Part shown: positions 43,201 through 47,755 of the stretch, one piece after another
Layout of the letters: each line of letters starts with the position of its first letter
How positions within the stretch are numbered: position 1 is the stretch's first letter
Assembly: GCA_030765055.1 (NCBI GenBank)
Contig: CM060947.1
Location: 59,293,735 to 59,357,734, forward strand
DNA: 64,000 bases
Source: Mantis religiosa
Lineage: Eukaryota; Arthropoda; Insecta; Mantodea; Mantidae
Direction: 5' to 3'
Made by a program: the position numbers and the translations under genes
Notes under the pieces: generated by a model
Databases searched by the model: none
The model's input: only the letters and a program-made list of their open reading frames with translations
Told to the model about the DNA's origin: nothing

Positions 43201-43223
43201 AAACAGAAGAAAAGAAAGATTAA
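10697..43223 (+). CDS. PIGT: PIGT, GPI transamidase complex subunit (whole gene, 10 coding exons)
   Basis: Joined exons: 10697-10931, 12448-12625, 15844-16078, 21892-21978, 25791-25973, 28718-28919, 35352-35504, 36919-37165, 40946-41107, 43124-43223. The total is 1782 nt, 593 codons plus stop, close to the roughly 580 residues of animal PIG-T. Every junction has GT/AG and phases agree throughout. PIG-T is an ER membrane subunit of the GPI transamidase, which cuts the C-terminal signal of precursor proteins and attaches the GPI anchor. Visible features: an N-terminal hydrophobic signal (about 19-37), the conserved EELLLKPLPSG start, FRYAxLPRE-like and ENLTPWKKLLPC blocks (exon 3), ELRQTVSL (exon 5), the LKWQEYPPDANHGFY block (exon 8), PTPDFSMPYNVICL leading into one membrane span (about 538-557), and a short basic tail. 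Introns carry nearly all the transposons described here; no exon is interrupted. Confidence 0.95.
11147..11374 (+). repeat. tRNA-derived SINE (type B) in PIGT intron 1
   Basis: The sequence has a tRNA-like head (GGTTAGACAGCTC and CTCGATCTCAGG as A and B boxes), a GC-rich middle (GTGGGTTTTCTCCGG) and a CATTTCATT tail. It is flanked by CTCATTAT at 11139-11146 and 11375-11382. The base composition is unlike the AT-rich intron. Confidence 0.6.
11383..12447. other. Rest of PIGT intron 1: nothing recognised
   Basis: AT-rich intron with no visible coding or repeat structure, apart from an imperfect CAC/CAT trinucleotide patch near 12240-12300. Confidence 0.5.
12448..12625 (+). CDS. PIGT: PIGT exon 2
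   Basis: Follows the acceptor TGTATGTTACAG; donor GTATGT at 12626. Reads FPRALGEIVGRYNVQELHIS, LTQGLWRY and GAELWTWF, matching the N-terminal half of PIG-T. It enters in phase 1 and leaves in phase 2. Confidence 0.93.
12626..14276. other. PIGT intron 2, left part: nothing recognised
   Basis: AT-rich sequence without recognisable element signatures up to the mariner at 14277. Confidence 0.5.
14277..15547 (-). mobile_element. mariner transposon, full-length but dead
   Basis: Flanking TA (14275-14276, 15548-15549), terminal repeats of GGYGATCTGWAAAGTTT type, and a length of 1271 bp typical of mariner. On the minus strand, frame-broken transposase pieces are readable: the helix-turn-helix region (IAEAMNMSKERMCYILNQHL), LFHQDNAPSHT (catalytic region) and YSPDLVPSDLFLFPHLK. 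Many stops and frameshifts are present. Confidence 0.88.
15605..15721. repeat. Microsatellites: (CCATA)n and (AC)n
   Basis: A short ACCAT/CCATA pentanucleotide run (15605-15631) is followed by about 60 bp of AC repeats (15661-15721), about 120 bp upstream of PIGT exon 3. Confidence 0.95.
15844..16078 (+). CDS. PIGT: PIGT exon 3
   Basis: Acceptor TTTTTCAG at 15836-15843; donor GTAATT at 16079. Reads WKELTGALSGLLCASLNFID, LRYATLPREIVCTENLTPWK and KLLPC, the most conserved region of PIG-T. Confidence 0.95.
16079..16565. other. Start of PIGT intron 3: nothing recognised
   Basis: No repeat or coding signature seen up to the 3' end of the minus-strand LINE. Confidence 0.5.
16752..16973 (-). mobile_element. 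PLE inverted-dimer insertion (222 bp) in the LINE
   Basis: A 14-bp target duplication ACTTGTTCACCAAT lies at 16738-16751 and 16974-16987. The insert begins with a one-sided 3' extension holding ACAGTGAAGC (16777-16786), then two inverted arms (about 16795-16878 and 16890-16973) meeting at a small loop. Both arms contain the GAAACATGTCC half of a hammerhead core; the complete core is read on the plus strand. Confidence 0.8.
16880..16918 (+). ncRNA. Hammerhead ribozyme-like motif (core intact, stem I weak)
   Basis: CTGAGGA (16882-16888), an extra T, a 6-bp stem II (AGGAGC with GCTCTT, loop AAGA), GAA (16906-16908), the palindromic stem III ACATGT (16909-16914) and C17 at 16915. Stem I pairs only at the first position, so self-cleavage of this copy is doubtful. 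Confidence 0.5.
18571..19371 (-). mobile_element. 5'-truncated CR1/Jockey-like LINE nested in the older LINE
   Basis: The minus strand codes for an RT C-terminal region: FLGMQLDKHISWNNHINNL, IYSNIQYGIELWDG, ALQKKCIRTMFKMG and the terminal MYNRLPAY block, with a (ATGA)n-type tail now at 18571-18596. It separates the FLDIKGAFD and ILSML segments of the outer LINE. Similar tails and ends occur in the LINEs at 45986-46748 and 57688-59142. A poly-A run in the coding region (near 18890) is a local expansion. Confidence 0.75.
20022..20060 (-). ncRNA. Hammerhead ribozyme-like motif, left arm
   Basis: On the minus strand: CTGATGA (20057 to 20051), stem II AGGAC/GTCCT, GAA, palindromic stem III ACATGT and C17 at 20023. 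Core bases are all conserved, again with an extra T after A9. Stem I is only about 2 bp. Confidence 0.55.
20436..20538 (+). ncRNA. Hammerhead-like motif disrupted by an (ATG)n expansion
   Basis: CTGATGA begins at 20436 and the 3' half (GTCCTT, GAA at 20527-20529, ACATGT, C17 at 20536) matches the left-arm copy. Between them the 5' strand of stem II has been replaced by about 75 bp of TGA/ATG repeats (20439-20516). Stem II can no longer form as in the partner copy. Confidence 0.55.
21349..21484 (-). mobile_element. Short PLE fragment (3' end only)
   Basis: It matches the outer part of the elements at 23747-24259 and 45389-45637 (GATGAGTCGTATT, GAGGACATGTTTCGC). The target ATTTGTCACATC appears three times, at 21337-21348, 21469-21480 and 21485-21496, so the exact right edge is ambiguous. 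It lies 400 bp upstream of PIGT exon 4. Confidence 0.65.
21892..21978 (+). CDS. PIGT: PIGT exon 4
   Basis: An 87-nt exon (29 codons) between TTTTTTTTCAG and GTAAGT, phase 0 on both sides. Reads KGLSTLLNAGNIYSTNYHSL and LHLRPVCR. Confidence 0.93.
22120..22310 (+). repeat. Old copy of the tRNA-derived SINE-A family
   Basis: Diverged from the copies at 26286-26888, 31139-31307, 60016-60341 and 63830 onward; shares ACCAGGAAAAA, GAATTTAATGT, the A box TAGCTCAGTGGTAGAGCA and the B-box-like CCCAAATCCTGG. Confidence 0.55.
22865..23153 (+). mobile_element. 289-bp hammerhead-bearing PLE-type insertion
   Basis: A perfect 12-bp target duplication GGTCTCCAGTAA flanks it (22853-22864, 23154-23165). A one-sided extension (22865-22895) precedes inverted arms of about 36 bp (22896-22931 and 23118-23153, one mismatch). 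The middle holds an (AT)n run (22992-23034) and an apparently intact hammerhead ribozyme. It codes for nothing, so it must be mobilised in trans. The size and content resemble retrozymes or minimal PLE derivatives. Confidence 0.8.
23062..23108 (+). ncRNA. Hammerhead ribozyme, apparently intact
   Basis: Stem I AACATC (23062-23067) pairs perfectly with GATGTT (23103-23108). The core is CTGATGA (23068-23074), an extra T, stem II GGGAG/CTTCC with one G-T pair, GAA (23095-23097), the palindromic short stem III ACGT (23098-23101) and C17 at 23102. Predicted self-cleavage is between 23102 and 23103. All invariant core bases (C3, U4, G5, A6, G8, A9, G12, A13, A14, A15.1-U16.1) are present. Confidence 0.8.
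23747..24259. mobile_element. PLE inverted dimer (513 bp) with 12-bp target duplication
   Basis: Target duplication ATATTTGAAAGA at 23735-23746 and 24260-24271. The left edge carries the extension with ACAGTGAAGC (23777-23786). Then comes a short minus arm ending in GAGGACATGTTTC, an internal inverted stretch around TTCACTATGTTTTTGTACGT, and a plus arm coding part of a GIY-YIG tail (ELVIWERIYI region and NFEIPPEENP). The right arm lacks the extension. Confidence 0.8.
24160..24199 (+). ncRNA. Hammerhead-like motif with C in place of U4
   Basis: Stem I GAG (24160-24162) pairs with CTC (24197-24199). The core reads CCGAAGA (24163-24169) instead of CTGANGA, then an ACAAA/TTTGC-type stem II, GAA, stem III ACATGT and C17 at 24196. 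The same family at 45540-45579 reads CCGTAGA, and an independent family at 40339-40380 reads CCGATGA. U4 is normally invariant, so activity is doubtful. Confidence 0.5.
24717..24752 (-). ncRNA. Hammerhead-like motif with AACGTT stem III
   Basis: On the minus strand: CTGAGGA (24751 to 24745), an extra T, stem II AGATC/GATCT (loop GAAT), GAA, the palindrome AACGTT and U17. Core bases are conserved; stem I is weak. The stem III palindrome differs from the ACATGT families yet is still self-complementary. Confidence 0.5.
24732..25139 (-). CDS. PLE GIY-YIG endonuclease C-terminal fragment (135 aa)
   Basis: Reads RIYQINCETCEKSYIGKTKR, with the IYQI and YIG parts of the GIY-YIG fold, then the catalytic-region RQKEHQRNIKL, SAVSHQFWTENHNI and WEKIFITKN. 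The Cys pair (CETC) is typical of PLE endonucleases. The reverse transcriptase portion is absent (5'-truncated). The domain nicks target DNA for PLE insertion. Confidence 0.85.
   Translation of the reverse strand: MKSRIYQINCETCEKSYIGKTKRNMLTRQKEHQRNIKLKQTKKSAVSHQFWTENHNIGHNIKLLKSLSTPIELDIWEKIFITKNCDKVIHFEIPALNEVLKLSAPNTRWQSDRSSVVVEEEECSVSHQTAEDEIE
25593..25643 (-). mobile_element. Micro-insertion: only the 3' extension of a PLE (51 bp)
   Basis: Perfect 12-bp target duplication TATACCTTTAGT (25581-25592, 25644-25655). The insert is AGTAAGGATTATGATGCAAT with GAAGCATG, the same extension found at the ends of the elements at 29211-30702 and 37326-38153. It lies in PIGT intron 4, 135 bp before exon 5. 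Confidence 0.75.
25791..25973 (+). CDS. PIGT: PIGT exon 5
   Basis: A 183-nt exon (61 codons), phase 0 on both sides, donor GTAAGT. Reads VELRQTVSLVYDLVIL, GQEWSIKKLF, ACPLA and VYIDVTV. Confidence 0.94.
25974..26270. other. PIGT intron 5, left part: nothing recognised
   Basis: AT-rich sequence without recognisable structure. Confidence 0.4.
26286..26888. mobile_element. SINE-A inverted dimer inserted as one unit (603 bp)
   Basis: A perfect 15-bp target duplication AAAACAAAGCATTTT (26271-26285, 26889-26903) flanks two head-to-head copies of a tRNA-derived repeat. The left copy (minus) has the A/B-box head near 26390-26450 and a 3' tail (AATTGATGGAAATTAAT) at the left edge. The right copy (plus, TAGCTCAATGGGGTAGAGCA and TGGTTCAAATCCTGG) ends at GTTGACTATGTATC and lacks that tail. 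A one-sided tail on an inverted dimer is the architecture of the PLE insertions here. Confidence 0.75.
26904..27976. other. PIGT intron 5, middle: nothing recognised
   Basis: About 1 kb of AT-rich intron with no identifiable repeat. Confidence 0.45.
27989..28068. mobile_element. 80-bp PLE mini-hairpin
   Basis: Perfect 12-bp target duplication ACAAAATTATTT (27977-27988, 28069-28080). The extension with ACAGTG at 28015-28020 leads into a perfect 34-bp palindrome, TAAATTTAAAGGGAGTC joined to its inverse GACTCCCTTTAAATTTA. It is the extreme 5'-truncated form of the family at 38692-40436. Confidence 0.8.
28081..28717. other. PIGT intron 5, right end: nothing recognised
   Basis: AT-rich. A short ORF at 28307-28540 has no recognisable product and no splice or promoter support. 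Confidence 0.4.
28718..28919 (+). CDS. PIGT: PIGT exon 6
   Basis: Acceptor ATGTTTCAG, donor GTATGA at 28920, leaving phase 1. Reads FQLNPPPPAIIKSTRGG, KLAVYDVKAFEFSG and an ANRYIIG end that completes with exon 7. Confidence 0.92.
29310..30656 (-). mobile_element. Non-autonomous Tc1/mariner-superfamily transposon, copy 2
   Basis: Flanking TA (29308-29309, 30657-30658) and the same terminal repeats and internal deletion as copy 1. Minus-strand transposase pieces are better preserved than in copy 1: the N-terminal 102-codon frame (30256 to 29948; LQTGEKRIVLHVFNALTEKN, SEVTGVSVRS, TTPGKSRNKQ) and a later frame with HTKSKVWCDTTFKTERQAF and GLKNSSGKG. The C-terminal catalytic half is missing. Confidence 0.82.
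30660..30696 (-). ncRNA. Hammerhead-like motif beside the transposon insertion
   Basis: On the minus strand: CTGAGGA (30694 to 30688), an extra T, a perfect 7-bp stem II GTTAGGA/TCCTAAC, GAA, ACATAT (decayed from ACATGT) and C17 at 30660. The transposon inserted two bases beyond the predicted cleavage site, so stem I has been cut away. Confidence 0.5.
30716..31126. other. PIGT intron 6, part: nothing recognised
   Basis: No repeat or coding signature seen. Confidence 0.4.
31139..31307. mobile_element. SINE-A insertion, minus head with plus-oriented tail
   Basis: Target duplication TCACAGAGTGAA at 31127-31138 and 31308-31319. The tRNA-like head runs on the minus strand (TTTGAACCACAGATCTACTG is the B-box side; GAGCTACCATGG the A-box side). 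The 3' tail (GGCTAGTGTGAAGAAATT, TTAATTTCCATCAATTAA) follows on the plus strand, so it is an inverted dimer whose second arm is nearly all tail. Confidence 0.7.
31320..35351. other. PIGT intron 6, rest: mostly unrecognised
   Basis: Four kilobases of AT-rich intron. Apart from a possible pogo relic near 31950-32400, no element could be identified. Short ORFs at 32637-33025, 33663-33872 and 34169-34606 have no recognisable product. Confidence 0.4.
31950..32400 (-). pseudogene. Possible pogo/CENP-B-type transposase relic
   Basis: Minus-strand frame 32362 to 32162 reads KAQQFVEVVNRFITEENGER, resembling the region before the first DDE aspartate in pogo-like transposases. A following frame reads INYRLAKKLYICFQEAQGIF, placed like the LPLLVIGK segment. 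Both frames are broken and the match is weak. Confidence 0.3.
35352..35504 (+). CDS. PIGT: PIGT exon 7
   Basis: Acceptor TTGTGTTTAG, donor GTAAGT at 35505; phase 1 in and out. Reads YGQEYGGIVTKIHN, LENIPWFLPVYLHTLKI. Introns on both sides are long and transposon-rich on the left (about 6.4 kb). Confidence 0.93.
35820..36670. mobile_element. PLE inverted dimer with GIY-YIG tail arms
   Basis: The left edge has the extension (GGAAGTGTTGAAAACAGTGT) and a minus arm coding SGKQELSTWEQIFISKNRK and FDIPQKDLL. From about 36250 a plus arm repeats the same segment (KQELSTWEQIFISKNRSKVF) and ends TTAATTGACTCCC without the extension. Both arms retain GAAACATGTTCC halves of a hammerhead; the left reads CTGACAA and the right is further decayed. 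It is the same family as 38692-40436, but older. It lies in intron 7, ending 250 bp before exon 8. Confidence 0.75.
36919..37165 (+). CDS. PIGT: PIGT exon 8
   Basis: Acceptor TTTCCATTAG, donor GTAAGC at 37166, leaving phase 2. Reads LKRYIPGKARTHPYYLEVAL, LPARSVTQISIEFD, LKWQEYPPDANHGFYIG, the C-terminal luminal core of PIG-T. Confidence 0.95.
37209..37240. repeat. Poly-T run
   Basis: About 32 consecutive T shortly after PIGT exon 8. Confidence 0.95.
37326..38153. mobile_element. PLE inverted dimer (828 bp), extension at the right edge
   Basis: Perfect 12-bp target duplication TTCTAAAAGTTA (37314-37325, 38154-38165). Outer arms (CATGCTCCATATATTGCTAG and its inverse) enclose inverted GIY-YIG tail segments (minus: MYHFWNEDHDTEQEIHLLKS, LWEKIFIKKYQ). 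Here the extension (TGCTTCATTGTATCATAGTC, 38115-38134) is at the right end, so the plus-strand arm is the primary one. Confidence 0.8.
38010..38050 (+). ncRNA. Hammerhead ribozyme-like motif (complete core, U17)
   Basis: Stem I TAG/CTA (3 bp), CTGAGGA (38013-38019), stem II GTTAG/CTAAT, GAA (38038-38040), ACATGT (38041-38046) and U17 at 38047. The partner in the left arm (minus, near 37390-37430) reads CTGGGAA and has lost A6 and G8. Confidence 0.6.
38300..38540 (+). repeat. tRNA-derived SINE remnant
   Basis: The A-box-like CCAGCTCAGACTTG and B-box-like GGGTTCGAGGTTAT are followed by a T-rich end at 38523-38535. Boundaries are uncertain. Confidence 0.4.
38778..39543 (-). CDS. PLE GIY-YIG endonuclease segment, left arm (5'-truncated)
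   Basis: An open frame of about 255 codons. In order: a linker (LTAEEYKTEYNKIIEIAQKN, KKSGIYQIECNDCSQIYIGK with the GIY and YIG motifs and a Cys pair), LETRAKEHFRNIKYK, SAVATHFWGKNHNI, LSTWEQIFISKNR and a C-terminal FLEPPPEETC. RT is absent. The domain would nick DNA for target-primed insertion, but without RT this copy is inert. Confidence 0.88.
38788..38828 (-). ncRNA. Hammerhead-like motif with CCGATGA core, left arm
   Basis: Exact inverted counterpart of the motif at 40339-40380, with the same U4-to-C change. The ribozyme sits at the outer end of each arm. Confidence 0.55.
39530..40390 (+). CDS. PLE RT C-terminus plus GIY-YIG endonuclease, right arm
   Basis: An open frame of 286 codons. 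The first 30 residues (FGIYRKPTQTDNYIKANGYN, SHKQAIFNSLAHRL) are the end of a PLE reverse transcriptase. The rest equals the left-arm protein. It shows that the right arm is the primary, longer 5'-truncated copy. No stop or frameshift is present in the retained part. Confidence 0.88.
   Translation: MLNFGIYRKPTQTDNYIKANGYNPRSHKQAIFNSLAHRLVNIPLTAEEYKTEYNKIIEIAQKNNFPKSLVDKKVSLAKKKKLLKETTTLSATETNMIFKKFTYHPWAYDKFKKVFRKQNIQLAPVNHFSLKNLICSNIKDAIPSNKKSGIYQIECNDCSQIYIGKTKRNLETRAKEHFRNIKYKQLEKSAVATHFWEKNHNINPEPKLLKHTSGKQELSTWEQIFISKNRNKVFNFDIPQKDLFSKFLEPPPEETCDKISSATPTRTSREPADDRGKASETCSGKI
40339..40380 (+). ncRNA. Hammerhead-like motif with CCGATGA core, right arm
   Basis: Stem I CCGG (40340-40343) pairs with CCGG (40377-40380). 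The core is CCGATGA (40344-40350), an extra T, stem II AGAGGC/GCCTCT with loop AAA, GAA, ACATGT and U17 at 40376. The mirror copy is on the minus strand at 38788-38828. Everything fits except C at position U4. Confidence 0.55.
40946..41107 (+). CDS. PIGT: PIGT exon 9 (membrane span)
   Basis: Acceptor GTGATTTCAG, donor GTAATT. Reads TETLIVTLPTPDFSMPYNV followed by the hydrophobic ICLACTVVALAFGPL span that anchors PIG-T in the ER membrane. Confidence 0.95.
41108..41589. other. PIGT intron 9, left part: nothing recognised
   Basis: AT-rich sequence, no signatures. Confidence 0.4.
41590..41990 (-). mobile_element. Decayed PLE fragment
   Basis: Minus strand: a GIY-YIG tail region with LTTWQKIFIEKK and a hammerhead relic with TCCTCAG at 41659-41665 (CTGAGGA on the minus strand), stem II GGGACT/AGTTCC, but A in place of G12. 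Edges are uncertain. Confidence 0.5.
42000..42605. other. PIGT intron 9, middle: nothing recognised
   Basis: AT-rich. An ORF at 42154-42456 has no recognisable product. Confidence 0.35.
42606..42810. mobile_element. Old PLE-like inverted repeat
   Basis: The arms AACTATTTGTAGTTAGTTTG (left) and CAACTACAAATA (right) enclose 150 bp with a degenerate hammerhead-like stretch whose stem I (GAGG/CCTC) survives. A related single arm lies at about 38165-38285. No target duplication was resolved. Confidence 0.4.
43124..43223 (+). CDS. PIGT: PIGT exon 10 (C-terminal tail and stop)
   Basis: Acceptor CTCTTTTGCAG; TAA stop at 43221-43223. The short basic cytosolic tail reads ISWVKNVLRRKQPQTEEKKD. AATAAA signals follow at 43302-43307 and near 43438. 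Confidence 0.92.
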
Positions 43224-43815
43224 GATGTGGAATTTTAACAGACATTAGATTCGATAAATAGTGTAAATAGAATGTTTGAACTGCATAAATAGCATTTTAA
43301 AAATAAAAAGTGCTTTGGAAAAGTGGTTAAATATGTACAAAATTACAATTTGTTGTGATAAACTAAAGAATATTTATTTAAGTGTTTGATCTATGTGCAA
43401 TTGTGCTATCAACCATTCTTTTCCTTTCATTATGCAAAATAAAAACAACTTAAGTAATAACTGGCTTTATATCTGTTCAGATTTTGTAGAAAGCACTATT
43501 TTCATAAGCAATAAAAGAAAACACTAACAGTGAAACATAATGTACAGCTACTTGTTTGTATTAAGTTATTATAAAAGAAAAATTATACAACAGTGTGTGT
43601 GTTTCATTGAATGGCATAATGTCATTTATTTTAAGTTGGGAGCTTTTATCTATAATGTTGAAAGTGCACTTGTTGCTTGGGACAACTTATGTATAATCTC
43701 TTCTACAAAGCTAATCTTGGCAATAAATCAATATTTTGTGTGCTCTTTATCAATTTATGGGGAAAATTTCATTATATTTCACATTTACCAGTGGCACTAA
43801 TATTCAGATAATGGC
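43224..43815 (+). other. PIGT 3' UTR and downstream flank
   Basis: AATAAA at 43302-43307 and near 43438 are candidate polyadenylation signals. No repeat was recognised before the SINE at 43816. Confidence 0.5.
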
Positions 43816-44296
43816 TGCATAACCGAGCGGGATGGCTCAGGTGACTTCATCTGTGGTCCACATTTGGAAAGTTCAGGTTCGATTACTGTGGCCAGCCTAC
43901 CTGATCCATGTTTTTTGGGGCGGCTTTCCTTGGTTGCCAAGTAATTGCTGGATAGGCTAATTAAATCCCCTGAATTTTGTGTCCTTCCATTTCATCTTCA
44001 TTATCATTTCACATCATCTCTTATCTGGTGGTCCTTTTAGGGTTGAAGTGTCGCCGGGAGTCTTAGTGCTGCATGGCAGGATGCTCCTGATAAGCGCTTC
44101 CTCCTCCAGTAGAACGGTCTCCAGGCAGACCTGGTGGGCCACTGCCCTCTGCATTGTCATGACTCCTTGGGTCGGTTGCCCTCTGTCTTCTCTCGCCTCT
44201 TCCTTCCTCCCAGTATTGCCCCACTTGGGTACATAGGTACAATAGATCCAAACTGGTCGCAGTGCGGAATCCCCTATGTACAATTCTATCCTATCC
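43816..44296 (+). repeat. SINE-like element of about 480 bp
   Basis: The head has AACCGAGCGGGATGGCTCAG and CAGGTTCGATTACTG (A/B-box-like). The GC-rich body contrasts with its flanks, and the tail reads TTCTATCCTATCC. Possible short duplication TAATGGC at 43809-43815 and 44297-44303. ORFs inside it are incidental. Confidence 0.6.
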
Positions 44297-44302
44297 TAAT
44301 GG

Positions 44303-45376
44303 CCACAAAGCTCCAGTTTATAGGTAAAGCTCAACGCTTCTCTGGGCCACTGACATACAGAATCTTGAAGTAGTCCAGAAATGTAGTAATCATATGGACT
44401 GCTATGGTCTGGTAAGAATTGCATACAGTGGGCTCCAGGAACTACTGTGGCACTTAACTTGTTAAGGGACTCCTAAGATTCTAACCTTCAACTCATGAAT
44501 ACAGTGATAGTCTTAATCAGAACATCAGAATATGATTTTTTCACATTTCATATTAATCATTTGTAAAATTGCCCTTCCTTGAGAGTAACAACTTATTCCC
44601 CAAGAGATCTTCATTAGAATGATGCCCTATCTCATCAATGTTTAAATCTGCTAAATCCATGGACCCTTATCTTAGAAACTATTTAAGATTAATATGATTT
44701 TGAGCTTCATTGCATCATAGTCCATACTCATTAAGAATACTATTTAAAATGTTTATTAACTTAACATTTTAAAGGGTGTAGTTAAATGCCTTCTAAATTC
44801 AGTTCTACTTTTATCTAGTATCTTTTTTATTAACTTGCAATTGCTCAAGTTGTTAGATAAAATCTAACAACTGACAATATATGTTCTCGTTTGTTTATAT
44901 TTTTGTTTAAATAGACGTAGAGCCAGCAATGCCTCAGTTGATCTCTAAATACCATTAAGTGTATAAATACAAAGGAAACATTGTTGAGAGCGATGTGCAT
45001 TGTTAGGTCATGGAAGAACATGGAAGTTATAGCATAACACTGTACTGAGTTGGCTTATGTGACATAAGGCATGTATATCAGGCACTTGCATGTACTTTTC
45101 TTGGTAGTAGTTGAAATGAAACTGACAGCTGTTCAAGTAATGCTACCATAGCATAGTGTTATTGATTTTGATTGACACATGGGAATTTATTCTGAAGCAC
45201 TGTTGTGTTTATTTGTGAATATTTTCAACATCAATTGTCCTGCCTATGAGAAGCATAAGGTGCAGCACCATAAGTTATTACATTTTTGTGGTTCTTTTTT
45301 TTCGTAATTTCTTCAAACTTTTGACAATTGCTTTCATAATGCCTGTTCTTTTCTGTTATCAACATGGCTACAGAAC
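44303..45376. other. Intergenic, mostly unrecognised
   Basis: Contains only a probable PLE 3'-extension micro-insertion near 44690-44740 (TGAGCTTCATTGCATCATAG with TCCATACTCATTAAG), flanked by TATTTAA. Confidence 0.45.
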
Positions 45377-45388
45377 AACTTCTATAGT

Positions 45389-45637
45389 CGGATTTAACTG
45401 TATTGGAACACCACAGTGAAGCGAAAAATTATTAATTTTTAGATGAGTCGTATTTTTTACACATCTGCTTCACTTTCGTACCTATTTTGAGGACATGTTT
45501 CGCAAATCATCGTTTGCATCTACACAAAGAGTCGCATAAGAGCCGTAGATGCAAACGATGATTTGCGAAACATGTCCTCAAAATAGGTACGAAAGTGAAG
45601 CAGATGTGTAAAAAATACGACTCATCTAAAAATTAAT
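45389..45637. mobile_element. PLE inverted dimer (249 bp), young
   Basis: Perfect 12-bp target duplication AACTTCTATAGT (45377-45388, 45638-45649). The extension with ACAGTGAAGC (45413-45422) is at the left, then near-perfect inverted arms (ATGAGTCGTATTTTTTACAC and its inverse) around a 20-nt loop. It is the same family as 23747-24259 and 21349-21484. A hammerhead-like core is at 45540-45579 (CCGTAGA, stem I GAG/CTC, stem II GCAAA/TTTGC, ACATGT). Confidence 0.85.
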
Positions 45638-45659
45638 AACTTCTATAGTGGTTTGAGAA

Positions 45660-45985
45660 AGAGTGGATGATACGCACAGACGTTCTAGACTCCAAATCTA
45701 TTGCTCAATCTAAACACAAACAAGTTGATTCAGCAACAGAACAATCTGACAGCGACTATGATAGTGCAGCTCTTTCAATTCTAAAACTAGGAAACCGCAA
45801 AATGTATGAGTGTAAAAATAGAACAAAATGGTTCCAGAACAAAAATTGCATATCAGAATATTATAACTCAGCTTCCATGTGTAAAAGGTATAGCAAGGAA
45901 TGCAAAGTCAATTCCTGATTGTTGGAAATTATCATTTCCTGATAATGTAATTGCTCATATTGTGGTATTACAAATCTTGAATTAG
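45660..45985 (+). pseudogene. piggyBac-like transposase fragment
   Basis: A plus-strand frame reads LKLGNRKMYECKNRTKWFQN, and after a frameshift KGIARNAKSIPDCWKLSFPD then NVIAHIVV. This matches the start of the DDE domain in piggyBac-type transposases (a GxARNAKTPxDCWxLF-like motif). Ends are missing. Confidence 0.6.
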
Positions 45986-46748
45986 GGTCGAGATTAGGGT
46001 GTTAGTCGAGATATGTTAATAACATCTTACTATGCCTTCTTTCATCCACATATACTGTATGGGGTTAGGCTTTGGGGTAATTGTGCTACCTCGAAAAATG
46101 CATTCATATGGCAAAAGAAATCTCTCAGACTAATTCTAGGATTAGGACAACAGGATACATGTAAGCCTAGCTTTATAGACCATAAGATAATGACTTTACT
46201 GTCAATGTATATATACACCAATATCATACACGTTAAAGAAAATCAAAAGTTATGTATAAATCGTTCCTCAGTACACAGTTATGACACTCGATGCAAACAT
46301 AATTTGGATACACCCCACAACCGATTGATCAAGACCATAAATAGCCACTGTTATCAACAGTTAAAATTATTCAATAAGCTTCCTCTGGAAATAAAAAAAA
46401 CTGCCACAAAACAGATTTGTTATAGTATTAAAAAACTGGTTTAAACAAAAAGCATTTTATACTGTACAAGAATACTTAGAATATAACATACTTGTTAGTG
46501 AATTTATGTAAAACTATTGTAAATTATAGTAGTAGGTACCTAATTGTTTAATTTTATTATTATTATAGTAAAGTTAACTTACGATAATTACCAGCTTAAG
46601 CCATGCAAATAATCTGATTTCACCTAGAATTTTATATGCATTAATTTGTAAACCTTCTGTTCTTGTAAATACATTGTAAATACTTTTTATAACTGACGAA
46701 ACCTATTGCTTCTTGTAAGCTTAATGGTGAATAAAGGATTATGATTAT
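45986..46748 (+). mobile_element. 5'-truncated CR1/Jockey-like LINE 3' end
   Basis: Open frame 46013-46444 reads YAFFHPHILYGVRLWGNCAT, WQKKSLRLILGLGQ, SYDTRCKHN and FNKLPLEIKK, the C-terminal region shared with the LINE at 57688-59142. A 3' UTR ends in AATAAAGGATTATGATTATA. No RT core is present. Confidence 0.8.
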
Positions 46749-46888
46749 AGGGACAGTGGCTCAGTGTTATTCACGTACTATGCGAGACTGTCCTCAAGCA
46801 GATTTTGAAGAAATGTCAGCCTTCTATAATGTTCTTGGTGGCGCATAATTTTATAGATGTATCATTGGCTCATAGTAGATTAAAAATA

Positions 46889-47753
46889 CGAGGACTGATC
46901 AATAAAGACTGAGACTGACTTTTTTTCACTGCAATTCAATATTTACATGATCTTTTTCAAAGTAGTTTCCTACTTCAATGCACTTTTTATAGCGTCTCTG
47001 CCAGTCCTTGGAACACTCTGCCATTCTCTGTCAGGTCCTTGAGAATTGCCTCACTTTTCTTGAGCACTTTTTCAGAGTTTTCAAATTGAATACCCCTAAG
47101 CTTTGCCTTTAGTGATGGGAATAAAAAAAAGTCACAGGGTGGAAGATCAGGGCTATAAGGTGGATGTGGTACACAGGTGATGTTGAATCGAGCCAGAAAC
47201 TGGATGACTTGATTTGCGACATGAGGCCATGGTGAAGTCACCATCCAGTCCAAGAAACCTCTGGTCGTTTCTTTGCAATGTGCTTCCTCAGTGTAGCCAA
47301 TACTTACATGTAGTATGCTGCTGTAACAGTAGTGTGAGGGGGAACTGCATGTTGGTAAATCATTCCATTACAGTCAAAAAATGTGATCACCATCACTTTC
47401 CCTGCAGATGGAACAACTTTTGCCTTTTTTGGTGTTGGAGAACCTGGCGATTTCCACACTGTGCTGGCTCGTTTTCCTTCAGGATCATAATGATGGAGCC
47501 ATGACTTGTCACTGGTGATAAACGAAGCTTAGGGCTATTCAATTTGAGAACTGCAGTACTCAAGAAAAGTGAGGCGATTCTCAAGGACCTGACAAAAATG
47601 CTCTGCAGCAATGTTCAAGGATTGGCAGAGATGCTTTAAAAAGTGCATTGAAGTAGGAGGGGACTACTTTGAAAAATATCATGTAAACATTGAATTGCAG
47701 TAATAAACATCTGTGAAAGAAAATCAGTCTCAGTCTTTGTTGATCAGCCCTCA
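46889..47753 (-). mobile_element. Fold-back mariner (both ends from the same terminus)
   Basis: Flanking TA (46887-46888, 47754-47755). The left about 180 bp (codes the transposase C-terminus on the minus strand) is repeated inverted at about 47560-47753, so the normal 5' end has been replaced by an inverted copy of the 3' end. The middle still codes VTSPWPHVANQV, PPYSPDLPPCDFFLFPSLKA. It is 865 bp, non-coding in practice. Confidence 0.75.
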
Positions 47754-47755
47754 TA

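Noticed and set aside
43979..44373. GC-rich ORFs downstream of PIGT
   Set aside because: They are inside the roughly 480-bp SINE-like repeat; there is no conserved protein and no splice context.
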